NCBI GenBank assembly: GCA_023423065.1 | Contig: JAFAGC010000005.1 | Span: 1 to 38,474, forward strand | Reading direction: 5' to 3' | DNA: 38,474 bases | From: Pseudomonadota bacterium | GTDB taxonomy: Bacteria; Pseudomonadota; Gammaproteobacteria; Steroidobacterales; Steroidobacteraceae | Shown here: positions 24,782 to 32,178 of the stretch, in pieces | Layout of the letters: each line of letters starts with the position of its first letter | Position numbering within the stretch: the stretch's first letter is position 1 | Notes under the pieces: generated by a model | Told to the model about the DNA's origin: nothing | The model's input: the letters and a program-made list of their open reading frames with translations, nothing else | Database searches by the model: none | Translations under genes and position numbers: made by a program

Positions 24782-26050
24782 CTACAGCTGCAATTGCAGT
24801 CGCGTCTGAAAGAAGTGTGTGGCGCCGGTCATTCCAAACCGATCCAGTTCCCCATATCCATACACGAACTCGAGCCGCACGTTGTCGGACATGTGCCAGT
24901 TCGCCATCGGCGTTATGCGCCAGAACCTGCCGCCCTCGATGTCCTGCGAGTCCATGTCCGAGTATGAAAACCGCAGGACGAACTCCCATGCACCCGGTCC
25001 GCCGTCGAACACGGTGCGCGCCGGCGAAATGCGCTCGAAATGCGCACCCTTCGCGTTGTAGGGCCGCGCCTCCCCGGTCGCGATCCACGCCAGGAACACT
25101 TCGCCGCCGTGAAAGAACGGATCGTCGTGCTCTCGCGAGGAGACCTGGTTGAAGAAATACTCCATGCCGAACATCAGCGGTCCGGGCCGGTAGTAAGTTT
25201 CGATTCCGACGATGTCGGAGCCCTGCGCCGCGAATCTTCCCGTGTCGATGGCGTAACTCTGCGCCGGAAACGACTCCGGCTTGGACCGCAGCTGCAGTTC
25301 GCCGTCGTCGGCGTCCGCATGCCGCCATGCGACGCCGAGATGCAGCACGCGCTCCGGATCCGACACGGCGAACGGCAGCCAGATCGCGCGGCCGACTATC
25401 TGCTCGTCGCTGCGATTGAATGATTCCTTCTCGGAGAAATAGTCCCCGAACCAGCCGACGCTGTACGCCAGGCGGCCGTCCGGCGAGTTGCCCATCCACT
25501 TGATGCCGTCGGCCAGAATCGGGAGGAACGCATCGTTCACCGTCGATCGCTCCATGGTCCAGCCCTGGTAGCCGACCATGAGCTTGTTGGTGGAGATACC
25601 CTCCTTCGTGCGACCCACGAAGACGCGCCCATGTAGTTTGGGGACCTCGTACTGCAGCCCGGTCTGGCGGAACTTCCAGTCTTCCGTCGCCGCGTCGTAC
25701 ATGTAGCCGAGCGTGTAACTCAAGCCGGGAAGCTTCGGAAAGTTTCCCTTCAGCAGAAAACGGAAATCGCGCAGCTTGCCCGTCGCCGCGAGATCCATCT
25801 GCTCCCTGCTGTTCTCGTCCTGGCTGTACCAGACGTAGTCGTAGAGGAATCCGCCGCCTAACCGCAACGTCGCGAAAGGACCCTCGTACTCGTTGAACTT
25901 CACGAGCTGCCGGCGCGGAGTGTCGCCATCCGTGCCGGCGGCTTCGGTCCTCTCCGTGATCGAGTCGTCCGCGGCGAAACATGCGGAGGCCACCAGCCCG
26001 CACATCCCCAGCGCGAACGCGAGCGAGCGCCCGTTTGAGCGCGAGCGCAT
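24782..26050 (-). CDS. OprO/OprP-like outer-membrane porin
   Basis: This 422-residue protein has a signal peptide (about 1-27, ending SACFAAD) and alternating aromatic strands typical of a 16-strand barrel: RLGGGFLYDYVWY, VFVGRTKEGISTNKLMVG, FGMEYFFNQVSS, and a last strand ending THFFQTRLQLQL. The family (phosphate-selective porins O and P) forms trimeric anion channels; several members serve other anions. Here it follows asparaginase by 7 bp and aspartase further upstream, so it may admit or release dicarboxylates or amino acids rather than phosphate. That role is inference. The C-terminal residue is Leu, not the usual Phe. Confidence 0.85.
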   Translation of the reverse strand: MRSRSNGRSLAFALGMCGLVASACFAADDSITERTEAAGTDGDTPRRQLVKFNEYEGPFATLRLGGGFLYDYVWYSQDENSREQMDLAATGKLRDFRFLLKGNFPKLPGLSYTLGYMYDAATEDWKFRQTGLQYEVPKLHGRVFVGRTKEGISTNKLMVGYQGWTMERSTVNDAFLPILADGIKWMGNSPDGRLAYSVGWFGDYFSEKESFNRSDEQIVGRAIWLPFAVSDPERVLHLGVAWRHADADDGELQLRSKPESFPAQSYAIDTGRFAAQGSDIVGIETYYRPGPLMFGMEYFFNQVSSREHDDPFFHGGEVFLAWIATGEARPYNAKGAHFERISPARTVFDGGPGAWEFVLRFSYSDMDSQDIEGGRFWRITPMANWHMSDNVRLEFVYGYGELDRFGMTGATHFFQTRLQLQL

Positions 26051-26057
26051 GTCGACT

Positions 26058-27149
26058 TCAATACGTCCGGTACAAGGTCTGCATGTTGCTTGCGTTGCGC
26101 GGTTTCATCAGCGCCAGCGCGAGCAGGATGCGCGCCTTCTGCGGATTGAGCTCGTCGGATGCGACGAATCCCAACTTGTCGTCGTCCAGTTCGACGTTGC
26201 GCCCCACGAGGCCGGTCGGCACGCGGCTGCTGCGCACGACGACCACACCCTTCTTCACGGCGTTCGCGGCAGCATCGACCATCGCCTTGTTCATGTTCCC
26301 GTTGCCGACCCCGGCGATCACGATGCCCTTCGCACCGGCCGCGACCGCGGCGTCGATGAGATCGGCGGACGCATCCACGCCGGCATAGATGATGTCCACG
26401 CGCGGCAGCTTCGTCACGTTCGTCACGTCGAACTCGCTCTGCAGCGTGTGTTTCCACTCGGGCTTCTGGTAGTAGTCGTTCTTTCCGTAGCTCGCCACAC
26501 CGATCACGCCGCGGATCGGCGAAAGAAACGTGTCGACCGACGTGGTGCTGGTCTTGGTCAGCGAATGCGCGGCGTGGATCTTGTCGTCCATGACCACCAG
26601 CACGCCGCGCCCGCGCGCCTGCGGATCCGCGGCCACGCCGACGGCGTTGTAGAGATTGAGCGGCCCGTCCGCGCTGACCGCGGTGGATGGGCGCATCGAG
26701 CCGACCAGCACGACGGGCTTGTCCGTCTTCGCGGTGAGATTCAGGAAGAATGCGGACTCCTCCATCGTATCCGTGCCGTGCGTGATGACGATGCCGGCCA
26801 CCTTCGGATCCTTGGCGAGCTCGTTGATGCGCTTGGCCACTTTCAACAGGATGTCGAACGACATGTCCTGCGAACCGACATTGGAAATCTGCTCGCCTTT
26901 CACCGTCGCGAGCTTCTCGATGCCGGGCACCGCCTTGAGCATCGCATCGATCGTGACCGCGCCTGACGTGTATCCCGACTGGGTTCCGGTCGCCGCGGCG
27001 CCGGCGATCGTCCCGCCGGTCGCGAGGATCACGACGGTGGGTTTCGCCGCCGGCGACTGCGCCGGCTGCTGCGCGTACGCGGACGGCAAGGCGACCCACG
27101 CGAAGAGCATGACGGCCGCGTATCCGGGATTCCTTCCTTTGATCTTCAT
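26058..27149 (-). CDS. ansB: Periplasmic type II L-asparaginase
   Basis: This 363-residue enzyme hydrolyses asparagine to aspartate and ammonia. A signal peptide (about 1-26, ending PSAYA) precedes the first catalytic motif ILATGGTIAG, whose Thr44 is the nucleophile. The second motif, ITHGTDTMEESAFFL, supplies Thr126 and Asp127; VLVGSMRPSTAVSADGPLNL and GVGNGNMNK follow in family order. The ATG at 27149 is supported by AGGAG eight bases upstream and by the signal peptide; longer readings run into antisense sequence of the aspartase gene. It starts 11 bp after the aspartase stop, so product and substrate enzymes are co-transcribed. Confidence 0.95.
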   Translation of the reverse strand: MKIKGRNPGYAAVMLFAWVALPSAYAQQPAQSPAAKPTVVILATGGTIAGAAATGTQSGYTSGAVTIDAMLKAVPGIEKLATVKGEQISNVGSQDMSFDILLKVAKRINELAKDPKVAGIVITHGTDTMEESAFFLNLTAKTDKPVVLVGSMRPSTAVSADGPLNLYNAVGVAADPQARGRGVLVVMDDKIHAAHSLTKTSTTSVDTFLSPIRGVIGVASYGKNDYYQKPEWKHTLQSEFDVTNVTKLPRVDIIYAGVDASADLIDAAVAAGAKGIVIAGVGNGNMNKAMVDAAANAVKKGVVVVRSSRVPTGLVGRNVELDDDKLGFVASDELNPQKARILLALALMKPRNASNMQTLYRTY

Positions 27150-27160
27150 GGCACCCACTC

Positions 27161-28642
27161 CTATTTCGGGTACTTGCTCTTGTCGAGGTTGGCGAGCTTG
27201 ACCGGATCGAGCAGATCCTTGATCTGCTCCTCGGTCAGGATCTTCTTCTCGCGAATGATCTGCAGCAGGCCCTTGTCGGTGCGATAGGCCTCGTTCGCGA
27301 GCTCGGTGGCCTTCTCGTAACCGATCACCGGGTTGAGCGCGGTCACGATGCCGACCGTGGTTTCCAGGTAGTTGGCTAGCACCTTTTCGTTCACCGTGAT
27401 GCCGTCGACGCACTTCGTGCGCAGCGTCGCGGCGCCCTTCTGCAGAAGGTCCTGGGATTCCATCATCGCCAGTCCCGACAGCGGCTCGTACGCATTGAGC
27501 TGCAGCTGCCCGCTGTGCGAAGCGACGCCGACCGCGGCATCATTGCCCATCACGCGGAACGCGATGACGTTGATGACCTCGGGAACCACCGGATTGACCT
27601 TGCCCGGCATGATGGAGGAACCAGGCTGAACGGGTGGCAGATCGATCTCCGCCAACCCGGCGCGCGGCCCGGAACCCAGCAGGATCAGGTCTCCCGAGAT
27701 CTTGGATAGTTTGATCGCCAGGCTCTTCAACGCGGCCGAATACGCGACGAATGCCTGTTGATCCCAGGTGGCAGCCAGCAGGTCGGGCGCAACCACGATC
27801 GGCTTGCCGGTGATCTTCGCGAGCTCCACGGCCACGGCTTCGGTGTACCCCTTGGGCACATTGATGCCCGTGCCGATTGCCGTCGCGCCCATGTTCTGCG
27901 AGTACAGCGCCTTCTCGGCATCCTTCAGGTACTGGATCTCGCCCTCCAGCGCCGCGCCGAACGCATGGAACTCCTGCCCGACGGTCATCGGCACGGCGTC
28001 CTGCATCTCGGTGCGACCCATCTTCGGTATCTCGAGATACTGGTTTCCCTTCGCGCGGAAGGCCGCGGCCAGCCGCTGCATCTCCGCGACCAGCTTCTCG
28101 TTGCGCAGGATCAGCGCAACCTTGATCGCGGTCGGATACGAGTCGTTGGTCGACTGCGACATGTTCAGGTCGTCGTGCGGCTCGAGGTACTGGTACTCAC
28201 CCTTCTTGTGGCCCGTGAGCTCGAGCCCGACGTTCGCCATGACTTCGTTCGCGTTCATGTTCGCGGACGTGCCCGCGCCGCCCTGGTACCAGTCGACCAG
28301 GAACTGGTCGCGATATTTACCTTCGCGGATCGCGGTGTAGGCCTTCTCGATCGCCGCGAGACGATCCGGCTTCATCGCGCCCACCTTGGTGTTCGCGCGC
28401 GCCGCCGCGAGTTTCACGATGACGAAGCCATCCACGAACTCCGGGTAGGTATTCATGTTGACGCCTGAGAACTGGAAGTTCTCGAGGGCGCGCGCGGTCT
28501 GCACGCCGTAGTAAGCCGTCGCGGGTACCTGCTTCTCGCCGAGCAGGTCGTGTTCGGTGCGCGTCGCGGATCCCTTCTCGGCCGCGTGCACCGACATTGC
28601 AGCCGCAAGCAACAGAGTCGGGATCAATCGGGCATGGGACAT
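27161..28642 (-). CDS. aspA: Aspartate ammonia-lyase with signal peptide (probably periplasmic)
   Basis: This 493-residue fumarase/aspartase-superfamily enzyme converts aspartate to fumarate and ammonia. Residues 1-21 form a signal peptide (RLIPTLLLAAAMSVHA, then AEKGS), not present in the normal cytosolic enzyme. The mature body starts TRTEHDLLGEKQVPATAYYG, with GGAGTSANMNANEV, HDDLNMSQSTNDSYPTA and the superfamily signature GSSIMPGKVNPVVPEVI, whose Ser loop supplies the catalytic base. Mature length (~472) matches E. coli AspA. GGAGA precedes the ATG. It is first in an operon with asparaginase II and a porin, consistent with a periplasmic deamination route. Aspartase rather than fumarase is assigned from ELTGHKKGEYQYLEPHDDLN and context. 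Confidence 0.88.
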   Translation of the reverse strand: MSHARLIPTLLLAAAMSVHAAEKGSATRTEHDLLGEKQVPATAYYGVQTARALENFQFSGVNMNTYPEFVDGFVIVKLAAARANTKVGAMKPDRLAAIEKAYTAIREGKYRDQFLVDWYQGGAGTSANMNANEVMANVGLELTGHKKGEYQYLEPHDDLNMSQSTNDSYPTAIKVALILRNEKLVAEMQRLAAAFRAKGNQYLEIPKMGRTEMQDAVPMTVGQEFHAFGAALEGEIQYLKDAEKALYSQNMGATAIGTGINVPKGYTEAVAVELAKITGKPIVVAPDLLAATWDQQAFVAYSAALKSLAIKLSKISGDLILLGSGPRAGLAEIDLPPVQPGSSIMPGKVNPVVPEVINVIAFRVMGNDAAVGVASHSGQLQLNAYEPLSGLAMMESQDLLQKGAATLRTKCVDGITVNEKVLANYLETTVGIVTALNPVIGYEKATELANEAYRTDKGLLQIIREKKILTEEQIKDLLDPVKLANLDKSKYPK

Positions 28643-28759
28643 GACGGCGTCTCCGGCAACGACTCGCCGCGAATTGGGCGCGCGAGTGCTGCCGCCGACA
28701 ACTACCCAAAGAGGCAGTATTCGCGGCCGCGCCTCAGGATCGTCCTACGGGTGCGCCCA
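28643..28759 (-). promoter_or_regulatory. Upstream region of the aspartase operon
   Basis: This 117-bp spacer lies between the DUF2063 stop and the aspartase start, both on the minus strand. It should hold the operon promoter. Small inverted repeat arms (ACTCGC with GCGAGT on the minus strand) lie close to the aspartase gene. No confident -35/-10 pair was seen. Confidence 0.35.
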
Positions 28760-29548
28760 TCATGATCGATTGATGGGCGATGGTGGCGGAGCAGCGGGAA
28801 TGATCAGGCCTCTCTGCGCGAGCGACGCGAACTGCGCGTCGCCGCCGCGGAATACGCCCGACTGCTGAAGCTCCCACAACAGCGCGCCGAGCTCGCGTTC
28901 GACCGGCAACACCTGCGGCGACGGATCGTCCCGCACGCTGAGCACGACGAACGACTCCTGCCGCGACAGGGTGTCGCACGGATCTCCATGCGCGATCGCC
29001 GCGAACAGCGACCGCGTGTCGTACGAAAAACGCGCCACCCTCACGAGCGGGTGGACCCGCGCGGGGACCTCGCGAACCGACGAGGCAAGCCCCGTGGTTT
29101 CCGCCAGCAGGCGCCGCCGCGGCAGGTTCCGCAGATCGTTGGACGCGAGCTCGAAATCCAGCAACTCGGGCAGGCAGGCAATGGCGAGCGCTCCGTCCTC
29201 GATCCGTCGCTTCAGGAAATGGGCGAATCGTTCGATCTCCAGCCGGAAACGGCGGTCCGAGAATTCCTCGCTCCGCCAGTATTCGTCGAGCTCGGTCTCG
29301 AGCCGGTTCGCGAGCGCGAGGCACGACAGGTGCAACGAAGTGTAGATAGGCGTCACCCGTTGCGAGCGGTACAGGGCGCAGTTCGTGGCCATGCCCTTTT
29401 GCCGCACCGCGTCAATCACTCGCCTCCGCTCGCGCGCCGTGAGGTCGTAGCGGGCGAGCGCGCTCACCGGATCCCAGCGCGCATCGAGGCAGCGTTCGGG
29501 CGAGGCGATCAGGTCCATCATCGCGAGCTGGAATTGCGCGAGGCTCAT
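28760..29548 (-). CDS. DUF2063 (HvfC/BufC-like) partner of the MNIO enzyme
   Basis: This 262-residue protein has the N-terminal DUF2063 helical domain (MSLAQFQLAMMDLIASPERC, YDLTARERRRVIDAVRQKG, LYRSQRVTPIYTSLHLSCLA) followed by a second domain ending VERELGALLWELQQSG. In known systems (HvfC, BufC) this protein binds the peptide substrate and presents it to the DUF692 oxidase. Its ATG overlaps the oxidase stop by ATGA, so the two are made together. The C-terminal end resembles PqqD-like winged helices in part (VLSVRDDPSPQVLPVERELG), which would fit peptide binding; this is a weak resemblance. Confidence 0.85.
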   Translation of the reverse strand: MSLAQFQLAMMDLIASPERCLDARWDPVSALARYDLTARERRRVIDAVRQKGMATNCALYRSQRVTPIYTSLHLSCLALANRLETELDEYWRSEEFSDRRFRLEIERFAHFLKRRIEDGALAIACLPELLDFELASNDLRNLPRRRLLAETTGLASSVREVPARVHPLVRVARFSYDTRSLFAAIAHGDPCDTLSRQESFVVLSVRDDPSPQVLPVERELGALLWELQQSGVFRGGDAQFASLAQRGLIIPAAPPPSPINRS

Positions 29549-30408
29549 CCGGGCCTCGCCGCCGTGTGGCGGCTCACGATCTCGCGCGCCCGGGCCAGCT
29601 CCCGCAGGACTCCCTCTTCGCCCAGCAGCGGAAAATAGGACTCGTGGAATTCGAAGGTGACCGCGCGCAGGTTCGGGGCGCGCGGAACCACGTGATCGAG
29701 CAGTTCCCAGACGATGGGATGACAGGCGCCCGCGTGCGAGTCGATGTACATGCCCGCCAATTCCGTTCCGCCCGCGACGTGCAGTTCAGTCACGGCGTCC
29801 AGCCTGAGCTGCCCCAGGAACTCGAAGGGGTTGAGGCGGAAATTGCGCGAATTCACGTAGACGTTGTGCAAGTCCAGTAGCAGACCACAGGCGTCCCGCG
29901 CCACGAGCGCATTGAGGAATTCGGTTTCCTCGAGCTCCTGCTCGGCCAGCCGCACGTAGTAGACCGGGTTCTCGATGAGGAACGGCAGGTTCACGCGCCG
30001 CCGGATGTCCCGCACCCGATCCGTGACCCGCTCGAGCACCTCCTGATCGAGCGGCACTGGCGCGGGGAAGCTGTTGGGCGCGGAGGAAAGATGGCCGCTG
30101 TGCCAGCGGAACGGGTAGCGCGCGAGCCAGTCGGCCAGGTGCGCGAGGTATTCCTCGTCCGGCGCGGCCGCCGACGCGATCGAAAAGCCACTGACGTGCG
30201 CCACAAGCGCGCAACGCGACGCGAGCCACTCGATCTCGTCGCTCCACGACTCCAGGTACTCGAAGCGCTGCGCCGACCCGGAACCGTGATCGGTCCAGAA
30301 CATGTCGGGCGAGATCTCCACGTAGTCGACCGCCGACAGGTGCGAACGAAGGAATTGCGGCGTCGCCGGGTTGTAAAGCAAACCGACACCGCAGAGTTGC
30401 GAATCCAT
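29545..30408 (-). CDS. DUF692 multinuclear non-heme iron oxidase (MNIO) family protein
   Basis: This 287-residue TIM-barrel protein carries the family's metal and substrate motifs in order: GVGLLYNPATPQ, DYVEISPDMFW, LVAHVSGFSIAS, RWHSGHLSSAPN (His), PFLIENPVYY (Glu), GLLLDLHNVYVNSRNF (Asp/His/Asn), TELHVAGG (His), YIDSHAGACHP (Asp/His) and VTFEFHESYFP (Glu). MNIOs use two or three irons to oxidise cysteine or neighbouring residues in RiPP peptides (MbnB, TglH, BufB, HvfB). ATG at 30408 is used; a TTG six codons earlier is possible. No Shine-Dalgarno is obvious. Typical MNIO loci have a Cys-rich precursor; here only a 61-residue two-Cys protein is upstream. Confidence 0.88.
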   Translation of the reverse strand: MDSQLCGVGLLYNPATPQFLRSHLSAVDYVEISPDMFWTDHGSGSAQRFEYLESWSDEIEWLASRCALVAHVSGFSIASAAAPDEEYLAHLADWLARYPFRWHSGHLSSAPNSFPAPVPLDQEVLERVTDRVRDIRRRVNLPFLIENPVYYVRLAEQELEETEFLNALVARDACGLLLDLHNVYVNSRNFRLNPFEFLGQLRLDAVTELHVAGGTELAGMYIDSHAGACHPIVWELLDHVVPRAPNLRAVTFEFHESYFPLLGEEGVLRELARAREIVSRHTAARPG

Positions 30409-30489
30409 TGCCGAAACTAGCGGCAAACTACTTTCGCGAGGTGTAAGGCCCTGCCGCGAGTCGCACGAATTGTGAATCAGTTCTGCCCG

Positions 30490-30675
30490 TCAGGGCGTAT
30501 TGACCTTCTTGAGGCAGACGTACTGGCCGCCGGAGATGCCGCGGAACTTGTTTGCGTCGATCTTCCATTGCTCGCCGGCCTCCTGGCAGCGCTTCTCGCT
30601 GACGAACCCCGGCACGGTGCTCATCTCGTATTCGCCCACCTTCAGCAGCAGCACCAGCACCCACTCAGTACCCAT
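30490..30675 (-). CDS. Small two-cysteine protein upstream of the MNIO gene
   Basis: This 61-residue protein starts MGTEWVLVLLLKVGEYEMST and continues VPGFVSEKRCQEAGEQWKID, with Cys30 and Cys54 (GQYVCLKKVNTP). A strong GGGAGGG ribosome site precedes the ATG at 30675. The N-terminus is hydrophobic but short, and not a clear signal peptide. The pattern of a hydrophobic start, an FxSExxC segment and a late YVC is seen in widespread small hypothetical proteins. It lies about 80 bp upstream of the MNIO start on the same strand, so it is the only candidate precursor in the locus; it lacks the four-cysteine bufferin pattern. Role unproven. Confidence 0.65.
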   Translation of the reverse strand: MGTEWVLVLLLKVGEYEMSTVPGFVSEKRCQEAGEQWKIDANKFRGISGGQYVCLKKVNTP

Positions 30676-30797
30676 GTCTGTCCCTCCCGGATCACGAAGC
30701 GCCGAGCCTAGCAAATTCCACGCAGGCTCCCACGCCGGCTTCCACGCGTGCCGCGCAGCCTTCCGCGCGCCCGAACTACAACCTGGAGTCAACTCCC

Positions 30798-32075
30798 ATG
30801 ATCAAGTCTCTCTCCTTCCTCGCGCTCGCCGCGACGGCGGCGATCCCGGCGGCCAACGCCGGCGCCTGCCCCACTCCCATCGACGGCACTCGCGAGGTCA
30901 TCGTCGAATGGAACAACCTGCTCGAAACCACGGTGCCCAATTCCGCTGGCGTCGCGCTGCCGCGTCCCTACGCGATGATGCACATCGCGATGTTCGACGC
31001 GGTGAACTCGCGCGACGGCGCCTATGAGCCCTATCGCACGAAGGTGCCCACCTGGTGTGACGCTTCAATGGAAGCGGCCGCCGCGCAGGCGGCGCACGAC
31101 GTGCTCGTCGCGCTGTTGCCCGCCAGCAAGGCCACCTACGACGCCGCGCTCGAAGCCCGCCTCGCGCCCATCCAGAAGGGCCGCGCGAAGCTCGGCACCG
31201 ATCTCGGCAAGGAAGTCGCGCGACAGATCCTTCAATGGCGCGCGAACGACGGCTGGTCGCAGCCGCAGACGTTCACGCCACCGCACCTGCCCGGAGTCTG
31301 GCGTCCCACGCCGCCCAGCTTCGCGGCCGCCGGATTCGTGCAGGCAGTCGATGCGAAGCCCTTCGGTCTGCCGACACCTTCCTACTACCTGCCGCGTCGT
31401 CCGCCCGAACTCGACTCGCAGGAGTACGCGGATGCCGTGAACGACATCAAGGCTATCGGTGGAGAGATCAGCTCGGTGCGCACGCCCGAGCAGACGCGGC
31501 TCGCGCGCGCCTGGGCATCGGTCAACTACCGTCAGCAGTGGTCCGCGATCTGGAACAACGTCGCGCGCGACACCGCGCAGTCGCAGAACCTCGGCATCGT
31601 CGAAACCGCCCGGATGTTCGCGCTGCTGAACGCCACCCTGCAGGACAGCGTGCAGACCTCGCAGGCCAGCAAGTTCGCCTACCAGCTGTGGCGCCCGGTG
31701 ACGGCGATCCAGAAGGCGGACGAGGACATGAACGACGCCACGGTCGCCGATCCGACCTGGATGCCGCTGCTAACTACCCCGCCGTACCCGTCCTATGCCG
31801 GCAACATGGCCTGCATCGGCGCGGGAGCCGCGCGTTCGCTCGCGCTGATCTTCGGCACCAACGACATCCCGGTGACGGCCCGCTGGACCGGCATCAACGG
31901 CAATGCCGACCTGGCGCTGTCGTATCCCGGATTCTGGCAGCTCGCCGAAGCGCAGGGTGTGAGCCGTGAGTACGGCGGTATCCACTACCGTTTCGACACG
32001 CTCGCGAGCCAGGAGGCATGCCCGAAGGTCGCCTCGTACATCTTCTCGAACTACGCGCGTCCGAAAGCGGACTGA
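30798..32075 (+). CDS. Vanadium-haloperoxidase-like / PAP2-superfamily exported protein
   Basis: This 425-residue protein has a signal peptide (about 1-21, ending AIPAANA). The fold signature runs from PYAMMHIAMFDAVNSRDGAY through KFAYQLWRPVTAIQ (Lys and Arg of the vanadate/phosphate pocket) to YGGIHYRFDTLAS (His396 and Arg). In catalytic members the middle motif reads S-G-H; here the matching segment is PPYPSYAGNMACIGAGAA, with Ala-Gly-Asn336 in its place. The acid/base histidine that steers peroxidase chemistry is therefore missing, although the ligand His396 remains. Substrate unknown. It is divergent from the MNIO cluster and followed by a stem-loop. Confidence 0.8.
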   Translation: MIKSLSFLALAATAAIPAANAGACPTPIDGTREVIVEWNNLLETTVPNSAGVALPRPYAMMHIAMFDAVNSRDGAYEPYRTKVPTWCDASMEAAAAQAAHDVLVALLPASKATYDAALEARLAPIQKGRAKLGTDLGKEVARQILQWRANDGWSQPQTFTPPHLPGVWRPTPPSFAAAGFVQAVDAKPFGLPTPSYYLPRRPPELDSQEYADAVNDIKAIGGEISSVRTPEQTRLARAWASVNYRQQWSAIWNNVARDTAQSQNLGIVETARMFALLNATLQDSVQTSQASKFAYQLWRPVTAIQKADEDMNDATVADPTWMPLLTTPPYPSYAGNMACIGAGAARSLALIFGTNDIPVTARWTGINGNADLALSYPGFWQLAEAQGVSREYGGIHYRFDTLASQEACPKVASYIFSNYARPKAD

Positions 32076-32100
32076 CCGATCGAATCGTTTCGAAGACGTG

Positions 32101-32135
32101 ACCGGAAGGGCCTGGCAACACCAGGTCCTTCCGGT
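32101..32135 (+). terminator. Strong stem-loop, probable terminator of the haloperoxidase-like gene
   Basis: Arms 32101-32115 (ACCGGAAGGGCCTGG) and 32121-32135 pair at 14 of 15 positions around a 5-base loop. It lies 26 bp after the stop of the upstream gene. No T-run follows on the plus strand, so it may instead be a stability hairpin or need Rho. Confidence 0.55.
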
Positions 32136-32178
32136 CTATAAAACAAAAGTCGCATGGACTTCATGCACTTCCGGTTTC

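Noticed and set aside
26050..27413. Asparaginase start upstream of 27149
   Set aside because: It would remove the signal peptide from the N-terminus and run antisense-like through the aspartase gene. AGGAG supports 27149.
30676..30792. N-terminal extension of the 61-residue small protein (frame with AWKPAWEPAW)
   Set aside because: A strong ribosome site precedes the internal ATG at 30675, and the extension is repetitive DNA in the promoter area of the divergent gene.
31966..32178. Longer start for the arginase-like protein
   Set aside because: The extra 71 residues are Arg/Ser/Thr-rich and read through the end of the previous gene and its stem-loop, which is shadow sequence.
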